Assembly: GCF_000938255.1 (NCBI RefSeq) | Contig: NZ_JYMR01000012.1 | Coordinates: forward strand, 186,001 to 250,000 | Source: Bradyrhizobium sp. LTSP849 | GTDB lineage: Bacteria; Pseudomonadota; Alphaproteobacteria; Rhizobiales; Xanthobacteraceae | Length of the DNA stretch: 64,000 nt | Direction: 5' to 3' | In this document: positions 9,112 to 19,018 of the stretch, one piece after another | Layout of the letters: every line of letters begins with the position of its first letter | How positions within the stretch are numbered: position 1 is the stretch's first letter | The notes under the pieces: generated by a model | What the model was told of the DNA's origin: nothing | Database searches by the model: none | What the model saw: the letters and a program-made list of their open reading frames with translations, nothing else | Program-made: the position numbers and the translations under genes

Positions 9112-10500
9112 CTAGAGCCCCGCTGCGGCCGGCATCGGCCTGACCTTGCCGGCGCGTTCCTGCTTGAGCAGCTCCGCGACCAGGAAAGCCATGTCGATGG
9201 ATTGCTCGGCATTGAGGCGAGGATCGCAGACCGTGTGGTAGCGGTCGTTGAGATCCTCGTCGGTGATCGCACGAGCGCCACCGATACATTCGGTGACGTC
9301 CTGACCGGTCATCTCCAGATGCACGCCGCCGGCGTGGGTGCCTTCCGCGGCGTGGATGGTGAAGAACGACTTCACCTCCGACAGGACGCGGTCGAACGGC
9401 CGTGTCTTGTAGCCGGACGTGGAGGTGATGGTGTTGCCGTGCATGGGATCGCACGACCAGACCACCACTTTGCCCTCGCGCTTCACGGCGCGGATCAGTC
9501 CCGGCAGGTGGTCGGCGACCTTGTCGGAGCCGAAGCGGTTGATCAGGGTCAGCCGACCCGGCTCGTTGTCGGGATTGAGCACGTCGATCAGCTTCAACAG
9601 CTCGTCGGGCTTGAGCGACGGGCCACACTTCAGGCCGATCGGGTTCTTGATGCCGCGGAAATATTCGACATGGCCGTGATCGAGCTGGCGGGTGCGGTCG
9701 CCGATCCAGATCATGTGGCCCGAGGTCGCGTACCAGTCGCCGGTGGTGGAATCGACGCGGGTCATGGCCTGCTCGTAGCCGAGCAGCAACGCCTCATGGC
9801 TGGTGTAGAAATCGGTGGCGCGCAACTCGGGATGGGCTTCGAGATCAAGGCCGCAGGCGCGCATGAAATTCAGCGCGTCCGAGATGCGATCGGCCAATTC
9901 CTTGTAGCGGCGGGACTGCGGCGAGTCCTTCAGGAAGCCAAGCATCCATTGATGCACGCTGCCGAGATTGGCGTAGCCGCCGGTGGCAAACGCACGGAGC
10001 AGGTTCAGCGTCGCGGCCGACTGGCGATAGGCCATCAGCTGGCGCTGCGGATCCGGCACGCGCGCTTCCCTGGTGAAAGCGATGTCGTTGACGATATCGC
10101 CGCGATAGCTCGGCAGCTCGACGCCGTTGATCTTCTCGGTCGGCGATGACCGCGGCTTTGCAAACTGGCCGGCGACGCGACCGACCTTCACGACGGGGAC
10201 GGCGCCGGCATAGGTCAGCACCACCGCCATCTGGAGCAGGACGCGGAAGAAGTCACGGATGTTGTTGGCACCGTGCTCGGCAAAGCTCTCGGCGCAGTCG
10301 CCGCCCTGGAGCAGGAAGGCCTCGCCAGCCGCGACCCGCGCCAGTGCCTTCTTCAGGTTGCGCGCCTCGCCCGCAAACACCAGCGGCGGAAAGGTCGCAA
10401 GCTGCGCCTCGACGTCGGCCAGGGCCTTGGCATCGGGATAGTCGGGCACCTGTAGCACCGGCTTGCTGCGCCAGGACTCGGGCGTCCACCGCTCGGACAT
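9112..10500 (-). CDS. aroG: Class II 3-deoxy-7-phosphoheptulonate (DAHP) synthase
   Basis: This 462-residue plant/actinobacterial-type (class II) DAHP synthase commits erythrose-4-phosphate and phosphoenolpyruvate to the shikimate pathway. Visible hallmarks include [12 protein letters not shown] near residue 75 (metal-binding Cys and substrate contacts), [23 protein letters not shown], and CDPMHGNT with metal-binding His. The start at 10500 ([10 protein letters not shown]) is preceded by GGAGAG at good spacing. It heads the probable operon with dgkA and nadE and is divergent from the alpha/beta hydrolase. The symbol follows the mycobacterial class II enzyme and is not certain for this lineage. 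Confidence 0.93.
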   Translation of the reverse strand: MSERWTPESWRSKPVLQVPDYPDAKALADVEAQLATFPPLVFAGEARNLKKALARVAAGEAFLLQGGDCAESFAEHGANNIRDFFRVLLQMAVVLTYAGAVPVVKVGRVAGQFAKPRSSPTEKINGVELPSYRGDIVNDIAFTREARVPDPQRQLMAYRQSAATLNLLRAFATGGYANLGSVHQWMLGFLKDSPQSRRYKELADRISDALNFMRACGLDLEAHPELRATDFYTSHEALLLGYEQAMTRVDSTTGDWYATSGHMIWIGDRTRQLDHGHVEYFRGIKNPIGLKCGPSLKPDELLKLIDVLNPDNEPGRLTLINRFGSDKVADHLPGLIRAVKREGKVVVWSCDPMHGNTITSTSGYKTRPFDRVLSEVKSFFTIHAAEGTHAGGVHLEMTGQDVTECIGGARAITDEDLNDRYHTVCDPRLNAEQSIDMAFLVAELLKQERAGKVRPMPAAAGL

Positions 10501-10681
10501 CGCAATCTCTCCGTGAAGCAAAAAGTGCAACCTGATCTGTGGGTTGCGAGGGCCGCCTTATACACAGGCTGGCACGACACCGCCAGTTGTAAATCCATTT
10601 CGTACTGCAAACCCTTGCGGGGAAAGCAGAATTCGCATTTGCTGGGGAATTGAGGAAACTCGCCTAGGATACCGGCTGCCC

Positions 10682-11578
10682 ATGGACGCGGCGCGCGACG
10701 ACGTTTTCATCGACGAGATCAGCTTCCCGGCGACCGACGGGTATGCGCTGACCGGCACCCTGTTCCTGCCGCGCGGCACCAAACGCCATGCCGTCCTGAT
10801 CAACTCAGCGACCGCCGTCCCGCGAAAAATCTATCGCGGCTTTGCCTCCTACCTCGCCCACCGCGGCTGCGCGGTCATGACCTACGACTATCGCGGCATC
10901 GGCGATTCCCGGCAGCCCGCGATGGTCGGCTACAACCAGCCGAAATCGCTGGTCGGGTTCAAGGCCTCGATGTCGGATTGGGCCGCGCTCGACGTCACCG
11001 CCGCGGTGCGCTGGATGCGCGAGCGCTACACCACCCTGCCCTTCGCCTATGTCGGCCATTCCTTCGGCGGCCAGGCGCTCGGGCTGATCGAAAACAACAC
11101 GGAAATTTCGCGCGCCATATTGCTGGCCTCGCAGGCCGCGACCTGGCGGCTGATGACCTCGCCGGAAAAATACCGCGTCTACGCTTTCATGAATTTTGTC
11201 GGCGTGCCGCTGGTCCACGCGCTCGGCTACGCGCCGGGCTGGGCCGGCATCGGCGAGGATTTGCCCAAGGGCGTGTTCCTGCAATGGGCCGAATGGGTCT
11301 CGAGCCCGCGCTATCTCTTCGATTCAAAACTGCCGGCGCTGGAGAATTTCGCCAAGTTCAAGGGCGAGCTGCGCGCGCTGTGCTTCTCCGACGATCCCTG
11401 GGCGACGCGGCCCGCGGTCGAGCTGCTCACTGGCGGATTCACCGCGATCAAACCGGAGGTGCTGACGGTGAAACCATCCGACGTTGAGGCCAAGGCGATC
11501 GGCCATTTCGGTTTCTTCCGCCCCGAACACCGCGACACGCTCTGGCGTGGCGTGGCGGAATGGATCCAGGGGGAGTGA
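10682..11578 (+). CDS. Alpha/beta hydrolase (serine aminopeptidase S33-like)
   Basis: A 298-residue cytoplasmic protein with the nucleophile elbow GHSFGG (YVGHSFGGQALGL, about residue 125), an oxyanion strand VLINSATAVPRK, and YDYRGIGDSR before the elbow. A likely acid lies in CFSDDPWATR, and a C-terminal HFGFFRPEHRD may supply the His. The fold and catalytic Ser are clear; the substrate is not. It is monocistronic, with 181 bp of divergent upstream DNA shared with the DAHP synthase operon. Its end lies 13 bp from the convergent dipZ stop. Confidence 0.85.
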   Translation: MDAARDDVFIDEISFPATDGYALTGTLFLPRGTKRHAVLINSATAVPRKIYRGFASYLAHRGCAVMTYDYRGIGDSRQPAMVGYNQPKSLVGFKASMSDWAALDVTAAVRWMRERYTTLPFAYVGHSFGGQALGLIENNTEISRAILLASQAATWRLMTSPEKYRVYAFMNFVGVPLVHALGYAPGWAGIGEDLPKGVFLQWAEWVSSPRYLFDSKLPALENFAKFKGELRALCFSDDPWATRPAVELLTGGFTAIKPEVLTVKPSDVEAKAIGHFGFFRPEHRDTLWRGVAEWIQGE

Positions 11579-11591
11579 GAGGGCAGCGCGC

Positions 11592-13345
11592 TTAGCCGAA
11601 CGTGAAGGCGAAAGCTTGGACGCCGGGATCGAGGAAGCGGATCTCGAAGGTGTGGTCGGCGACAGCGTCCGGCGTGCGTATCAGCTGATAGAGGCGCTGC
11701 GTCGTCACCACGCCGTTGCCGTCGGCGTCCGTATCCATGCCGTGCGCGGCGCCGGGTGCCTTGCCGTCGATGGTGATACGGAAGCGGATGTTGGCGCCTT
11801 CGGTTGCGGGGCCGAGCACGAGATGCAGGTCGCGGGCATGGAAGCGGTAGACGATGCTGCCGTCAGGCTGGTTCAGCTGCGCACGCTCGGACCCGACCGT
11901 CCAGTTGCCGGTGAGCGACCAATCGTTGAGCTGCGGTTCGCCGGCGGCATAGACGTGGCTCTCGTCCTTCACCACGCCACCGGGCGAGACGAAATTCTCG
12001 CTGCGATCGTAGCCGACATAGGTCTCGGACGATTTGACGTCGGCGCCGTCGGAGGCCGCCGCCTCAGCGCCCGACGCCTTGACGGCGACAATGTCGGACG
12101 GGACATTCTTGCTGCCGGCTTCTGCGAGAAGCGTCTGGATGACGCGCTCGGATTCCGCATACTCGCCTTCGCCAAAATGATGGTGACGGACCTTGCCGTT
12201 GGCATCGATGAAGTAATGCGCAGGCCAGTACTGGTTCTCAAAGGACCGCCAGATCTTGTAGTCGTTGTCGACCGCGACGGGATAGCCGATCTTGAGCGTC
12301 GCAATGGCGTTCTTGATGTTGTCCACGTTACGCTCGAACGCAAATTCAGGGGCGTGCACGCCGATCACGACGAGACCGCGGTCGCGATATTTCTCCGCCC
12401 AGGCGCGCACATAGGGAATCGAACGCAGGCAGTTGATGCAGGAATAGGTCCAGAAATCGACCAGGACGACCTTGCCTTTCAACTGCTCCAGCGTCAGCGG
12501 CGGCGAGTTCAGCCAAGCTTGCGCGCCGTCGAGCGAAGGATCGAGATCCTCGACCAGCAGGTCGGATGCATTATCGCCGCTCGGCTTGGCCTGCATCGAC
12601 GGACCGGTCATCGCGGTCTTCGCATTCGGGTGCAGCTTGTCGAGCAGTGCCTGCTCCAGCGACGTCGTGCTGCCGACCGAGAGATTGGTGAGGAAGCCGG
12701 TGTCCAGGCCAAGCGAAATGGCGACGACGGCCGCGAGCACGGCGACGCCGACGCCGCGCCTGATCCACTCGCCGGCGCCGATCGAGCGCTTCATCGCGGC
12801 GAAGACGCGGCCGCCAACCAGCAGAGCCAACGCCAGCGACGTTGCGGCACCGGCGGCGTAAACCAGAAGCAGCAGCGCTGTCCCGGCATTGGCGCCCTGA
12901 AGCGCGGCGCCCGTCAGGATCAGGCCAAGCACCGGCCCCGCGCAAGGCGCCCAGAGAAAGCCGGTGGCAATTCCGAGCACGAGCGGCGCGACAAGACTGT
13001 CCTCGCCCGGCTGGTCCGCCGACTGCGAGATGCGCGCGCCGACCGCCACCAGCGGCCGCATCAGGCGATCGGCCAACTCCGAAACACCAGTGTCAGGCCG
13101 AACAATGCGAGCAGGATCAGCGCGGCACCGCGTCCATATTGGTTGGCGGAAACAACCCAGCCACCCGCGACGGACGCAAGCGTCGCGACGACGGCAAAAG
13201 CCAGCGACATGCCGATCAGCATCGGCAGCCCGTTTCGCAAGAACGGACGATCGGCGCGCGCCAGCACGAACGGAATAACCGGCAGGATGCACGGGCTCAC
13301 GATGGTCAGGACGCCACCGAGATAGGCCAGCAGATAGAGAATCAT
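11592..13345 (-). pseudogene. dipZ: DipZ-type cytochrome c biogenesis/thioredoxin protein, interrupted by a -1 frameshift
   Basis: Two overlapping frames together encode one DipZ-like protein. The first frame (start 13345, MILYLLAYLGGVLTIVSPC) gives CcdA-type helices ending ALFGLTLVF, then runs out of frame. The second resumes at ELADRLMRPL and holds the second CcdA cysteine (WAPCAGPVLG). It then carries a TlpA/thioredoxin domain with WTYSCINC and a C-terminal beta-sandwich that ends at FTFG. The junction near 13080-13084 reads GTTTCGGAG; one extra C (GTTTCCGGAG) would restore one reading frame of about 585 residues. The intact protein would carry electrons across the membrane to periplasmic thiols. 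It may be a true pseudogene or a sequence error. Confidence 0.85.
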
Positions 13346-13358
13346 GAGCCCGCTCTTG

Positions 13359-14339
13359 TCAGGAGAAGCCGGCGACGCGATGCGGCACGTAAGGCGCTTC
13401 CAGCGCCTTGATCTCCTCAGCGCTGAGCTTGAGCGACAGCGCGGCGACCGCATCCGTCAGATGCTCCGGCTTGGACGCGCCGATGATCGACGAGGTCACG
13501 CCTTTCTTCTGGAGCAGCCAGGCCATCGCGACCTGCGCCCGCGGAACGCCGCGCGCCGCCGCAATCTTGCCGACGGCCTCGGACACCTCGCGATCGGAGT
13601 CCGGAAAATCGTTGTAGAGCGTCTTGCCGAACTCGTCGGTCTCGAGCCGCGCGCTGCTCTCGGCCCACGCCCGCGTCAGCCGTCCGCGCGCCAGCGGGCT
13701 CCACGGCATCACGGCGATGCCCTGGTCGAGGCAGAACGGCAGCATCTCCCGCTCCTCCTCCCGGTTGATGAGGTTGATGTGGTCCTGCATGCTGACGAAC
13801 TCGGTCCAGCCGTTCATGCGCGAGGTGTAGATCGCTTTCGCGAACTGCCATGCATACATGTTGGATGCGCCGATATAGCGCGCCTTGCCGGCCTTCACGA
13901 CATCATGCAGCGCTTCCATCGTCTCCTCGATCGGCACCGTCGGGTCGCCGCGATGGATCTGATAGAGATCGACGAAATCGGTGCCGAGACGCTTCAGGCT
14001 GTTGTCGATCTCGGCAAAAATCGCCTTGCGCGACAGCCCTGCTCCGTTCGCACCCGGCCGCATCCGGCCGTTGACCTTGGTGGCGAGCACGATGTCGTCG
14101 CGCTTGACGAACTCCTTCAGCGCGCGGCCGACGATCTCCTCCGAGGTGCCGTCGGAATAGACATTGGCCGTGTCGAAGAAGTTGATGCCGAGATCGAGCG
14201 CCTTGCGGATCAGCGGACGGCTCTTCTCCTCCTCGAGCGTCCAGGGATGCGAGCCGCGGTCGGGGATGCCATAGGTCATGCAGCCGATGCACAGGCGGGA
14301 GACACCAAGACCGGTCTTGCCGAATTTGACGTAGTCCAT
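13359..14339 (-). CDS. Aldo/keto reductase
   Basis: This 326-residue (alpha/beta)8-barrel oxidoreductase has the catalytic tetrad in order: FFDTANVYSDG supplies Asp and Tyr, VLATKVNGR the Lys, and YQIHRGD the His. The NADPH-binding end shows the SSIIGASKPEHL loop. It resembles the AKR11/12-type YajO or pyridoxal-reductase-like group; the substrate is not defined. The gene starts MDYVKFGKTGLGVSRL. It lies just upstream of dipZ on the same strand with a 13 bp gap and downstream of the ModA-like gene; co-transcription is possible without obvious functional logic. Confidence 0.9.
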   Translation of the reverse strand: MDYVKFGKTGLGVSRLCIGCMTYGIPDRGSHPWTLEEEKSRPLIRKALDLGINFFDTANVYSDGTSEEIVGRALKEFVKRDDIVLATKVNGRMRPGANGAGLSRKAIFAEIDNSLKRLGTDFVDLYQIHRGDPTVPIEETMEALHDVVKAGKARYIGASNMYAWQFAKAIYTSRMNGWTEFVSMQDHINLINREEEREMLPFCLDQGIAVMPWSPLARGRLTRAWAESSARLETDEFGKTLYNDFPDSDREVSEAVGKIAAARGVPRAQVAMAWLLQKKGVTSSIIGASKPEHLTDAVAALSLKLSAEEIKALEAPYVPHRVAGFS

Positions 14340-14391
14340 CTTCTTGCTCTTTCTTTGGGAGATGTTGACGCGGGTGTTCGGCCAGCTCTTA

Positions 14392-15197
14392 TCACCGCTC
14401 GACTGGGCTGATCTTCACAAGACCGTTTTCGGCGAGGATGTCCTGCCCCTTGTCCGACAGCAGGAACAGCGCAAGCCGCGCGGCGGCCGGATTGTCCGTG
14501 AGCAACGCCAGCCCGTAGGTCGCGACCACGTCGATCTCCGGCGGCAGGCGCGACACCTTCAAGCCGGAGACCTCGCGCAAGGTCTGCTGCTGGCCGCTGC
14601 AATAGACCAGCAGCACATCCGCCTTGTCGGCGAGGAAGATGCTGGCAGCCGGCGAGTGGCCCTCAAGCGGTGTGATGGCGGCCGGGCCGCCGATCAGCTT
14701 CAGGGCTTTCCCGCTGAGCACGGCATCGGCCCCGGCGCGGACTTTGTCAGCGCGCTTGAACACGGCAAAGGCGTAGTCGCCGCCGGGATCGACGATCGGC
14801 GTTGACGTCGCCAGCCGGATCTTGGGATCGAGCATCGTCTGGAGCGCATTGGCCTCGGTGAGACCAACCGTGTCGCGGCTGAACAGGCAGAGATTGTTGC
14901 GTGCGAACGGGATCACCAGCGTCTGCGGCCGCTGCGCCGCCAGCGTACGCGGATGCTCGGTGTTGGCCGACAGATAGAGGTCGGCGACCTCGCCCTTCTC
15001 GACGCGCTCGCGCAAGCCGCCCGCCGGGCCGAAGACGGGATCGGCGACCTGCGATGCATCGAGCCCTGCGGCCTTGATCGCTTGCTTCAACGGCACGGTC
15101 AGGCTGCCCGCGGCAAAGACGCGGGCCGGCTCGCGCGCGCGGCCGTGGCGCTGATCGCAAGACAAAATGCGGAGATGATGGAGAGTGAGGCTCTCAT
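14392..15197 (-). CDS. ModA-like extracellular substrate-binding protein, signal peptide out of frame
   Basis: The mature part (FAAGSLTVPLKQAI to NGLVKISPVER, about 250 residues) is a type 2 periplasmic binding protein of the molybdate/ModA-like group: FGPAGGLRERVEKGEVADLYLSAN, then STPIVDPGG, then VYCSGQQQT. In that frame the only start is a TTG at 15165 with no export signal. In another frame an ATG at 15197 encodes MRASLSIISAFCLAIS, an excellent signal peptide running straight into the mature sequence. The two frames meet in a (CG)5 run at 15132-15141; (CG)4 or (CG)7 would join them. No modB or modC is adjacent, so the transporter partner is unknown. Confidence 0.75.
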
Positions 15198-15225
15198 AAA
15201 CTGACCCTATTCCATGATTGTCCGG

Positions 15226-15735
15226 CTATTCGCCGATCGGAAGGTAGTCGCACTGGAACTGAAACGGCTTCCCCTGCACGGCCTGCCGCAGGACGAGATG
15301 ATAGCCGTGGTCCCGCATCAGCGCACTGATGTCGACGGTCTTCTCGACCTCGAACAGCTTGTCCTTGTGCGGCTTCTGCCAATGGTTGATCTGCGCCTTG
15401 GCCCGGTCCTTGGCGGCGCCGGCATCAGTGGCGACGATCAGGATGTTCTTGTGCAGCTCGCTGAACAGCGCGGGATCGTAGCCGCCCAGGTTGACGAAGA
15501 ACAGCTTGCCCTGCTCGCCAACCGGCGGCGTGGATGACAGCTCGAGGTCGTACCCATCGGCCTGCTCCACCGCGCCCCAGCAATCCAGATGCAGGCTCTT
15601 CGGCTCACCCCACCATTGCTTGCGCAGATCCGCGAAACAATCCTCCGGCGTCTGCCCGATCGAGAACCTGACGTCATGCAGCTCCACATTGGAATTGCCG
15701 CAATCGCCGCCGACGTAGAACATGAACAGCTTCAT
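15226..15735 (-). CDS. DUF1543 domain-containing protein
   Basis: The 169-residue cytoplasmic protein begins MKLFMFYVGGDCGNSNVELHDV, the typical DUF1543 opening with a conserved GxNxELHD-type motif. It contains LHLDCWGAVEQADGYDLEL and NLGGYDPALFSELHKNIL. The family is of unknown function; some members occur as tandem domains, but this is a single-domain form. It lies six bases downstream of a small CxxC protein on the same strand, so the two are likely co-transcribed. No transmembrane or signal segment is seen. Confidence 0.85.
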   Translation of the reverse strand: MKLFMFYVGGDCGNSNVELHDVRFSIGQTPEDCFADLRKQWWGEPKSLHLDCWGAVEQADGYDLELSSTPPVGEQGKLFFVNLGGYDPALFSELHKNILIVATDAGAAKDRAKAQINHWQKPHKDKLFEVEKTVDISALMRDHGYHLVLRQAVQGKPFQFQCDYLPIGE

Positions 15736-15741
15736 TCAACC

Positions 15742-15951
15742 TCAAACCACGACCTGCTGCCGGATCAATTTTGCGGTGCACGCGTTGCAGATCAGCGCGC
15801 ATTCGTCTGAGACCAGGCCGAGCTTGATGTTGAGGCCGATGCCGAGATCCTGGTCGGCAAGGCCGGCGATGATCCCGTTACAACTCAAGCACCTGCGCGG
15901 CGCTTCCACGCTGCCGCTCTCTTCGCGCACAGGTGCAACGTGACGGGACAT
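15742..15951 (-). CDS. Small zinc-ribbon-like protein
   Basis: A 69-residue protein starting MSRHVAPVREESG, with two CxxC knuckles, CLSCNG near residue 20 and CNAC near residue 58, separated by a predicted helix/strand region. This layout suggests a bound zinc. GAGGAT sits eight bases upstream of the ATG at 15951, which decides this start; a second in-frame ATG at 15978 (MAGIKEDPT) is possible. It forms a two-gene unit with DUF1543. The family is not recognised. Confidence 0.65.
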   Translation of the reverse strand: MSRHVAPVREESGSVEAPRRCLSCNGIIAGLADQDLGIGLNIKLGLVSDECALICNACTAKLIRQQVVV

Positions 15952-16129
15952 CGTGGGATCCTCTTTGATTCCGGCCATCGGCCTTCGTGTCGCTATATTT
16001 ATTGGTATATATCGTAGGCGGCAAGGCGGACCGGGGAGGAGCAAAGGGATCCGCCAGCCACAGCGACAAACGGCCGACAAAGCTCGCCTCTGAAGAATAG
16101 TCCCTTCTTATTCGTCAGGAATCGCAATC

Positions 16130-17137
16130 ATGAAAAAATACGACAATGCCTCGCGCTCGCGCAGGCAGGGAGAAACGCTCACGACCGGTCGCGCCCTTGG
16201 TGCGGTCGCTGCTATCCTCGCCTCCTGCGCACTCACGACAGGGGTCGCTCAAGCCCAGACCCCTGCTCCGGTCAGCGTGCCCGACAAGAGCTTTCCCGAG
16301 AGCGTGACGGCAACCAGTGACGGCGCGCTCTATGTCGGCAGCTTCAATCACGGCGGCGTGACGCGGATTACGCCGACCGGCAAGGTCGATGCCTTCATCT
16401 CACCCGGCGCCAATGGCAGCCGCTCCACGCTTGGGGTGCTGGCGGATGAGAAGAGCGGAACGCTTTACGCCTGCTCGAACGATCTGTCAGGCATGGGCGT
16501 TCCAAGTCCCGGCAGCGGCAAAGGCGCGTTTCTGAAGACGTTCGACCTTCGAACGGGTGCACCCAAGGCCAGCTTCGCGCTCAAGGACGAGAAGTCGTTT
16601 TGCAACGACATCGCGGTGAGTGGCGACGGAACCGCTTACGTGAGCGACTCCTTCGCCCCCTATGTCTACAGCCTCAAGCCCGGTGCGACCGCGCTCGAGG
16701 TCTGGGCGACGGACCCGGCGCTGGCACCGGCCAAGGATGGCGTCGGCCTCGACGGCATCGCCGTCGGTTCCGACGGCAACCTCTATGTGACGACCTTCAT
16801 CCCGGCAAAACTGTTCCGGATCGCCGTCAAGGACGGCAAGTCCGGTGCAATCACCGAGCTGAAGCCGTCAAGCGCGTTGGACCACGCCGATGCACTCCGC
16901 GCGTTCGGCAACGGCTTTCTGCTGATCGAGGGAGCCGGCCGTCTCGACAGGATCACCGTGAGCGGCGACGAGGCGCGCATCGAGGTGATCAAGGACGGTC
17001 TCACCGAACCGGTTTCCGTCGCCCAGGTCGGCGACACCGGCTGGGTTGCGGAAGGCAAGCTGTCCTACGTCATCGGCGAGAACAAGAGCAAGGACCCGGG
17101 CCCGTTCACGCTCAAGCCGATCGCACTGCCGAAGTAG
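16130..17137 (+). CDS. Secreted SMP-30/NHL-type beta-propeller protein
   Basis: The 335-residue protein has a twin-basic N-terminus and a long signal peptide (ALGAVAAILASCALTTGVAQAQ). A six-bladed propeller of repeated strand-turn units follows: SDGALYVGSFNHGGVTRI, SGDGTAYVSDSFAPYVYSL, SDGNLYVTTFIPAKLFRI. These match the SMP-30/gluconolactonase/LRE-like superfamily, which includes calcium-dependent lactonases; catalytic metal ligands are not obvious, so a scaffold role is possible. AGGAA precedes the ATG. A perfect 11-bp stem-loop terminator follows immediately. It is divergent from the DUF1543 pair, sharing a 178-bp AT-richer promoter gap. Confidence 0.82.
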   Translation: MKKYDNASRSRRQGETLTTGRALGAVAAILASCALTTGVAQAQTPAPVSVPDKSFPESVTATSDGALYVGSFNHGGVTRITPTGKVDAFISPGANGSRSTLGVLADEKSGTLYACSNDLSGMGVPSPGSGKGAFLKTFDLRTGAPKASFALKDEKSFCNDIAVSGDGTAYVSDSFAPYVYSLKPGATALEVWATDPALAPAKDGVGLDGIAVGSDGNLYVTTFIPAKLFRIAVKDGKSGAITELKPSSALDHADALRAFGNGFLLIEGAGRLDRITVSGDEARIEVIKDGLTEPVSVAQVGDTGWVAEGKLSYVIGENKSKDPGPFTLKPIALPK

Positions 17138-17148
17138 CACGTTACCGG

Positions 17149-17180
17149 ACGCGCAGCGCAGCAATCGCGCTGCGCGTTCT
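17149..17180 (+). terminator. Intrinsic terminator after the beta-propeller gene
   Basis: ACGCGCAGCGC pairs perfectly over 11 bases with GCGCTGCGCGT across a 7-base loop and is followed by TCTT. It lies 12 bases after the stop at 17137. Confidence 0.75.
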
Positions 17181-17427
17181 TACCGCGGCGACAGCGCGCC
17201 ATATTTGATCGAATACAGCGTTGACGAACCATTCAGCCCGGCGCAGAGTTCGCGCGGTTTCGCCGGGATGATCCAAAATCTCCCCTCGTTGCCGGAGCGG
17301 CAAACGCTTCGGCCCGGTTCACTTTGCGCCGTGGTGCTCCGCCGCAATCGGAGCGCCCGTTTAACGATGCGCGAGACCGCATGATTCAAGGCGCAGAGAA
17401 CGCCGATCAATCCACGGAGGAAATATC

Positions 17428-18948
17428 ATGTTCCAACAGGCGCTCGACCAGGTCTCGAAAACGCTTCTTATCCGCGAACGCTATGACAATTTCATCGGCG
17501 GCAAATGGGTCGCTCCCGTCGAAGGCAAGTATTTTGACAATCCGAGCCCTATCACCGGCAAGAAGCTCTGCTCGGTTCCCCGCTCCACCGCGGCCGATAT
17601 CGAACTGGCGCTCGATGCCGCGCACAAGGCCAAGGATGCCTGGGGCAAGACGTCGGTGCAGGAGCGCTCGCGCATCCTGAACAAGATCGCCGACAAGATC
17701 GAATCCAATCTCGATTTGCTCGCGCTGATCGAGACCTTCGACAACGGCAAGCCGATCCGCGAGACCACGCACGCCGACATGCCGCTGGTGGTCGACCACT
17801 GGCGTTATTTCGCGAGCGTGGTGCGCGCGCAGGAAGGCGGTATTTCCGAGATCGACCACGACACCGTCGCCTATCACTATCACGAGCCGCTCGGCGTCGT
17901 CGGCCAGATCATCCCCTGGAATTTTCCGATCCTGATGGCGACCTGGAAGCTCGCGCCGGCGCTTGCCGCCGGCAATTGCGTGGTGCTCAAGCCCGCGGAG
18001 CAGACGCCGCTCGGCATCCTCGCAGTGATGGAGCTGATCGCGGACATCCTGCCGCCTGGCGTCATCAACGTCGTCAACGGCTTCGGCATCGAGGCTGGCA
18101 AGCCGCTGGCGCAGAACAAGCGGATCGCAAAAATCGCCTTCACCGGCGAGACCACGACCGGCCGCATGATCATGCAATACGCTTCCGACAATCTGATCCC
18201 GGTGACGCTGGAACTCGGCGGCAAATCGCCGAACATCTTCTTCGCCGACGTGGCGGATGCCGACGATGACTTCCTCGACAAGGCGCTCGAAGGCTTTTCG
18301 ATGTTCGCGCTCAACCAGGGCGAGGTCTGCACCTGCCCGAGCCGCGTGCTGGTGCAGGAATCCATCTACGACAAGTTCATGGAGAAGGCGGTCGCACGCA
18401 CCAAGAAGATCAAGCAGGGCCACCCGCTCGATGCCTCGACCATGATCGGCGCGCAGGCCTCCAACGACCAGCTCGAGAAGATCCTGTCTTATCTGGACAT
18501 CGGCAAGCAGGAAGGCGCCAAGGTTCTGACCGGCGGCAAGCGCGCGAAAATGGAGGGCGAGCTCGCCGAGGGCTACTATGTCGAGCCGACCATCTTTGAA
18601 GGCCACAACAAGATGCGCATCTTCCAGGAGGAGATCTTTGGACCGGTCGTATCGGTCACGAAGTTCAAGAACGAGGAAGACGCGCTCGCAATCGCCAACG
18701 ACACGCTCTACGGCCTCGGCGCCGGCGTCTGGACCCGCAACGGCAACCGCGCCTACCGGTTCGGCCGCGCCATCCAGGCCGGCCGGGTCTGGACCAATTG
18801 CTACCACGCCTATCCCGCGCATGCGGCGTTCGGCGGCTACAAGGCGTCCGGCATCGGCCGTGAGAACCACAAGATGATGCTGGACCACTACCAGCAGACC
18901 AAGAACGTCCTGGTCAGCTACTCGACCAAGGCGCTCGGCTTCTTCTGA
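17428..18948 (+). CDS. Aldehyde dehydrogenase (ExaC/AcoD-like, acetaldehyde type)
   Basis: This 506-residue NAD-dependent aldehyde dehydrogenase belongs to the group that oxidises acetaldehyde and other short aldehydes. It shows the cofactor segment [28 protein letters not shown], the catalytic Glu in [11 protein letters not shown], and the nucleophile C301 in GEVCTCPSR. The double-cysteine CTC form and C-terminal TKALGFF are typical of the ExaC group. GGAGGAAA precedes the ATG at ideal spacing. It is followed by an intrinsic terminator and then a DUF779 gene, a pairing frequently seen for this ALDH class. A 290-bp leader gives room for regulation. Confidence 0.95.
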   Translation: MFQQALDQVSKTLLIRERYDNFIGGKWVAPVEGKYFDNPSPITGKKLCSVPRSTAADIELALDAAHKAKDAWGKTSVQERSRILNKIADKIESNLDLLALIETFDNGKPIRETTHADMPLVVDHWRYFASVVRAQEGGISEIDHDTVAYHYHEPLGVVGQIIPWNFPILMATWKLAPALAAGNCVVLKPAEQTPLGILAVMELIADILPPGVINVVNGFGIEAGKPLAQNKRIAKIAFTGETTTGRMIMQYASDNLIPVTLELGGKSPNIFFADVADADDDFLDKALEGFSMFALNQGEVCTCPSRVLVQESIYDKFMEKAVARTKKIKQGHPLDASTMIGAQASNDQLEKILSYLDIGKQEGAKVLTGGKRAKMEGELAEGYYVEPTIFEGHNKMRIFQEEIFGPVVSVTKFKNEEDALAIANDTLYGLGAGVWTRNGNRAYRFGRAIQAGRVWTNCYHAYPAHAAFGGYKASGIGRENHKMMLDHYQQTKNVLVSYSTKALGFF

Positions 18949-18961
18949 TCGTTCGCCGCCT

Positions 18962-19004
18962 GGCGCAGGCGTGGCTTTGTCCGCGCCTGCGCCGCTTTTT
19001 GTTT
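18962..19004 (+). terminator. Intrinsic terminator between aldehyde dehydrogenase and DUF779
   Basis: GGCGCAGGCG pairs with CGCCTGCGCC (ten pairs, 12-base loop) followed by GCTTTTTGTTTG. It begins 14 bases after the dehydrogenase stop and ends 15 bases before the DUF779 start. It either ends the transcript or attenuates readthrough into DUF779. Confidence 0.82.
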
Positions 19005-19018
19005 GCAGGATACCTATC

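Noticed and set aside
10501..10681. Sigma-54 type promoter suggested by TGGCACGACACCGCC
   Set aside because: The -12 GC element is absent at the required spacing.
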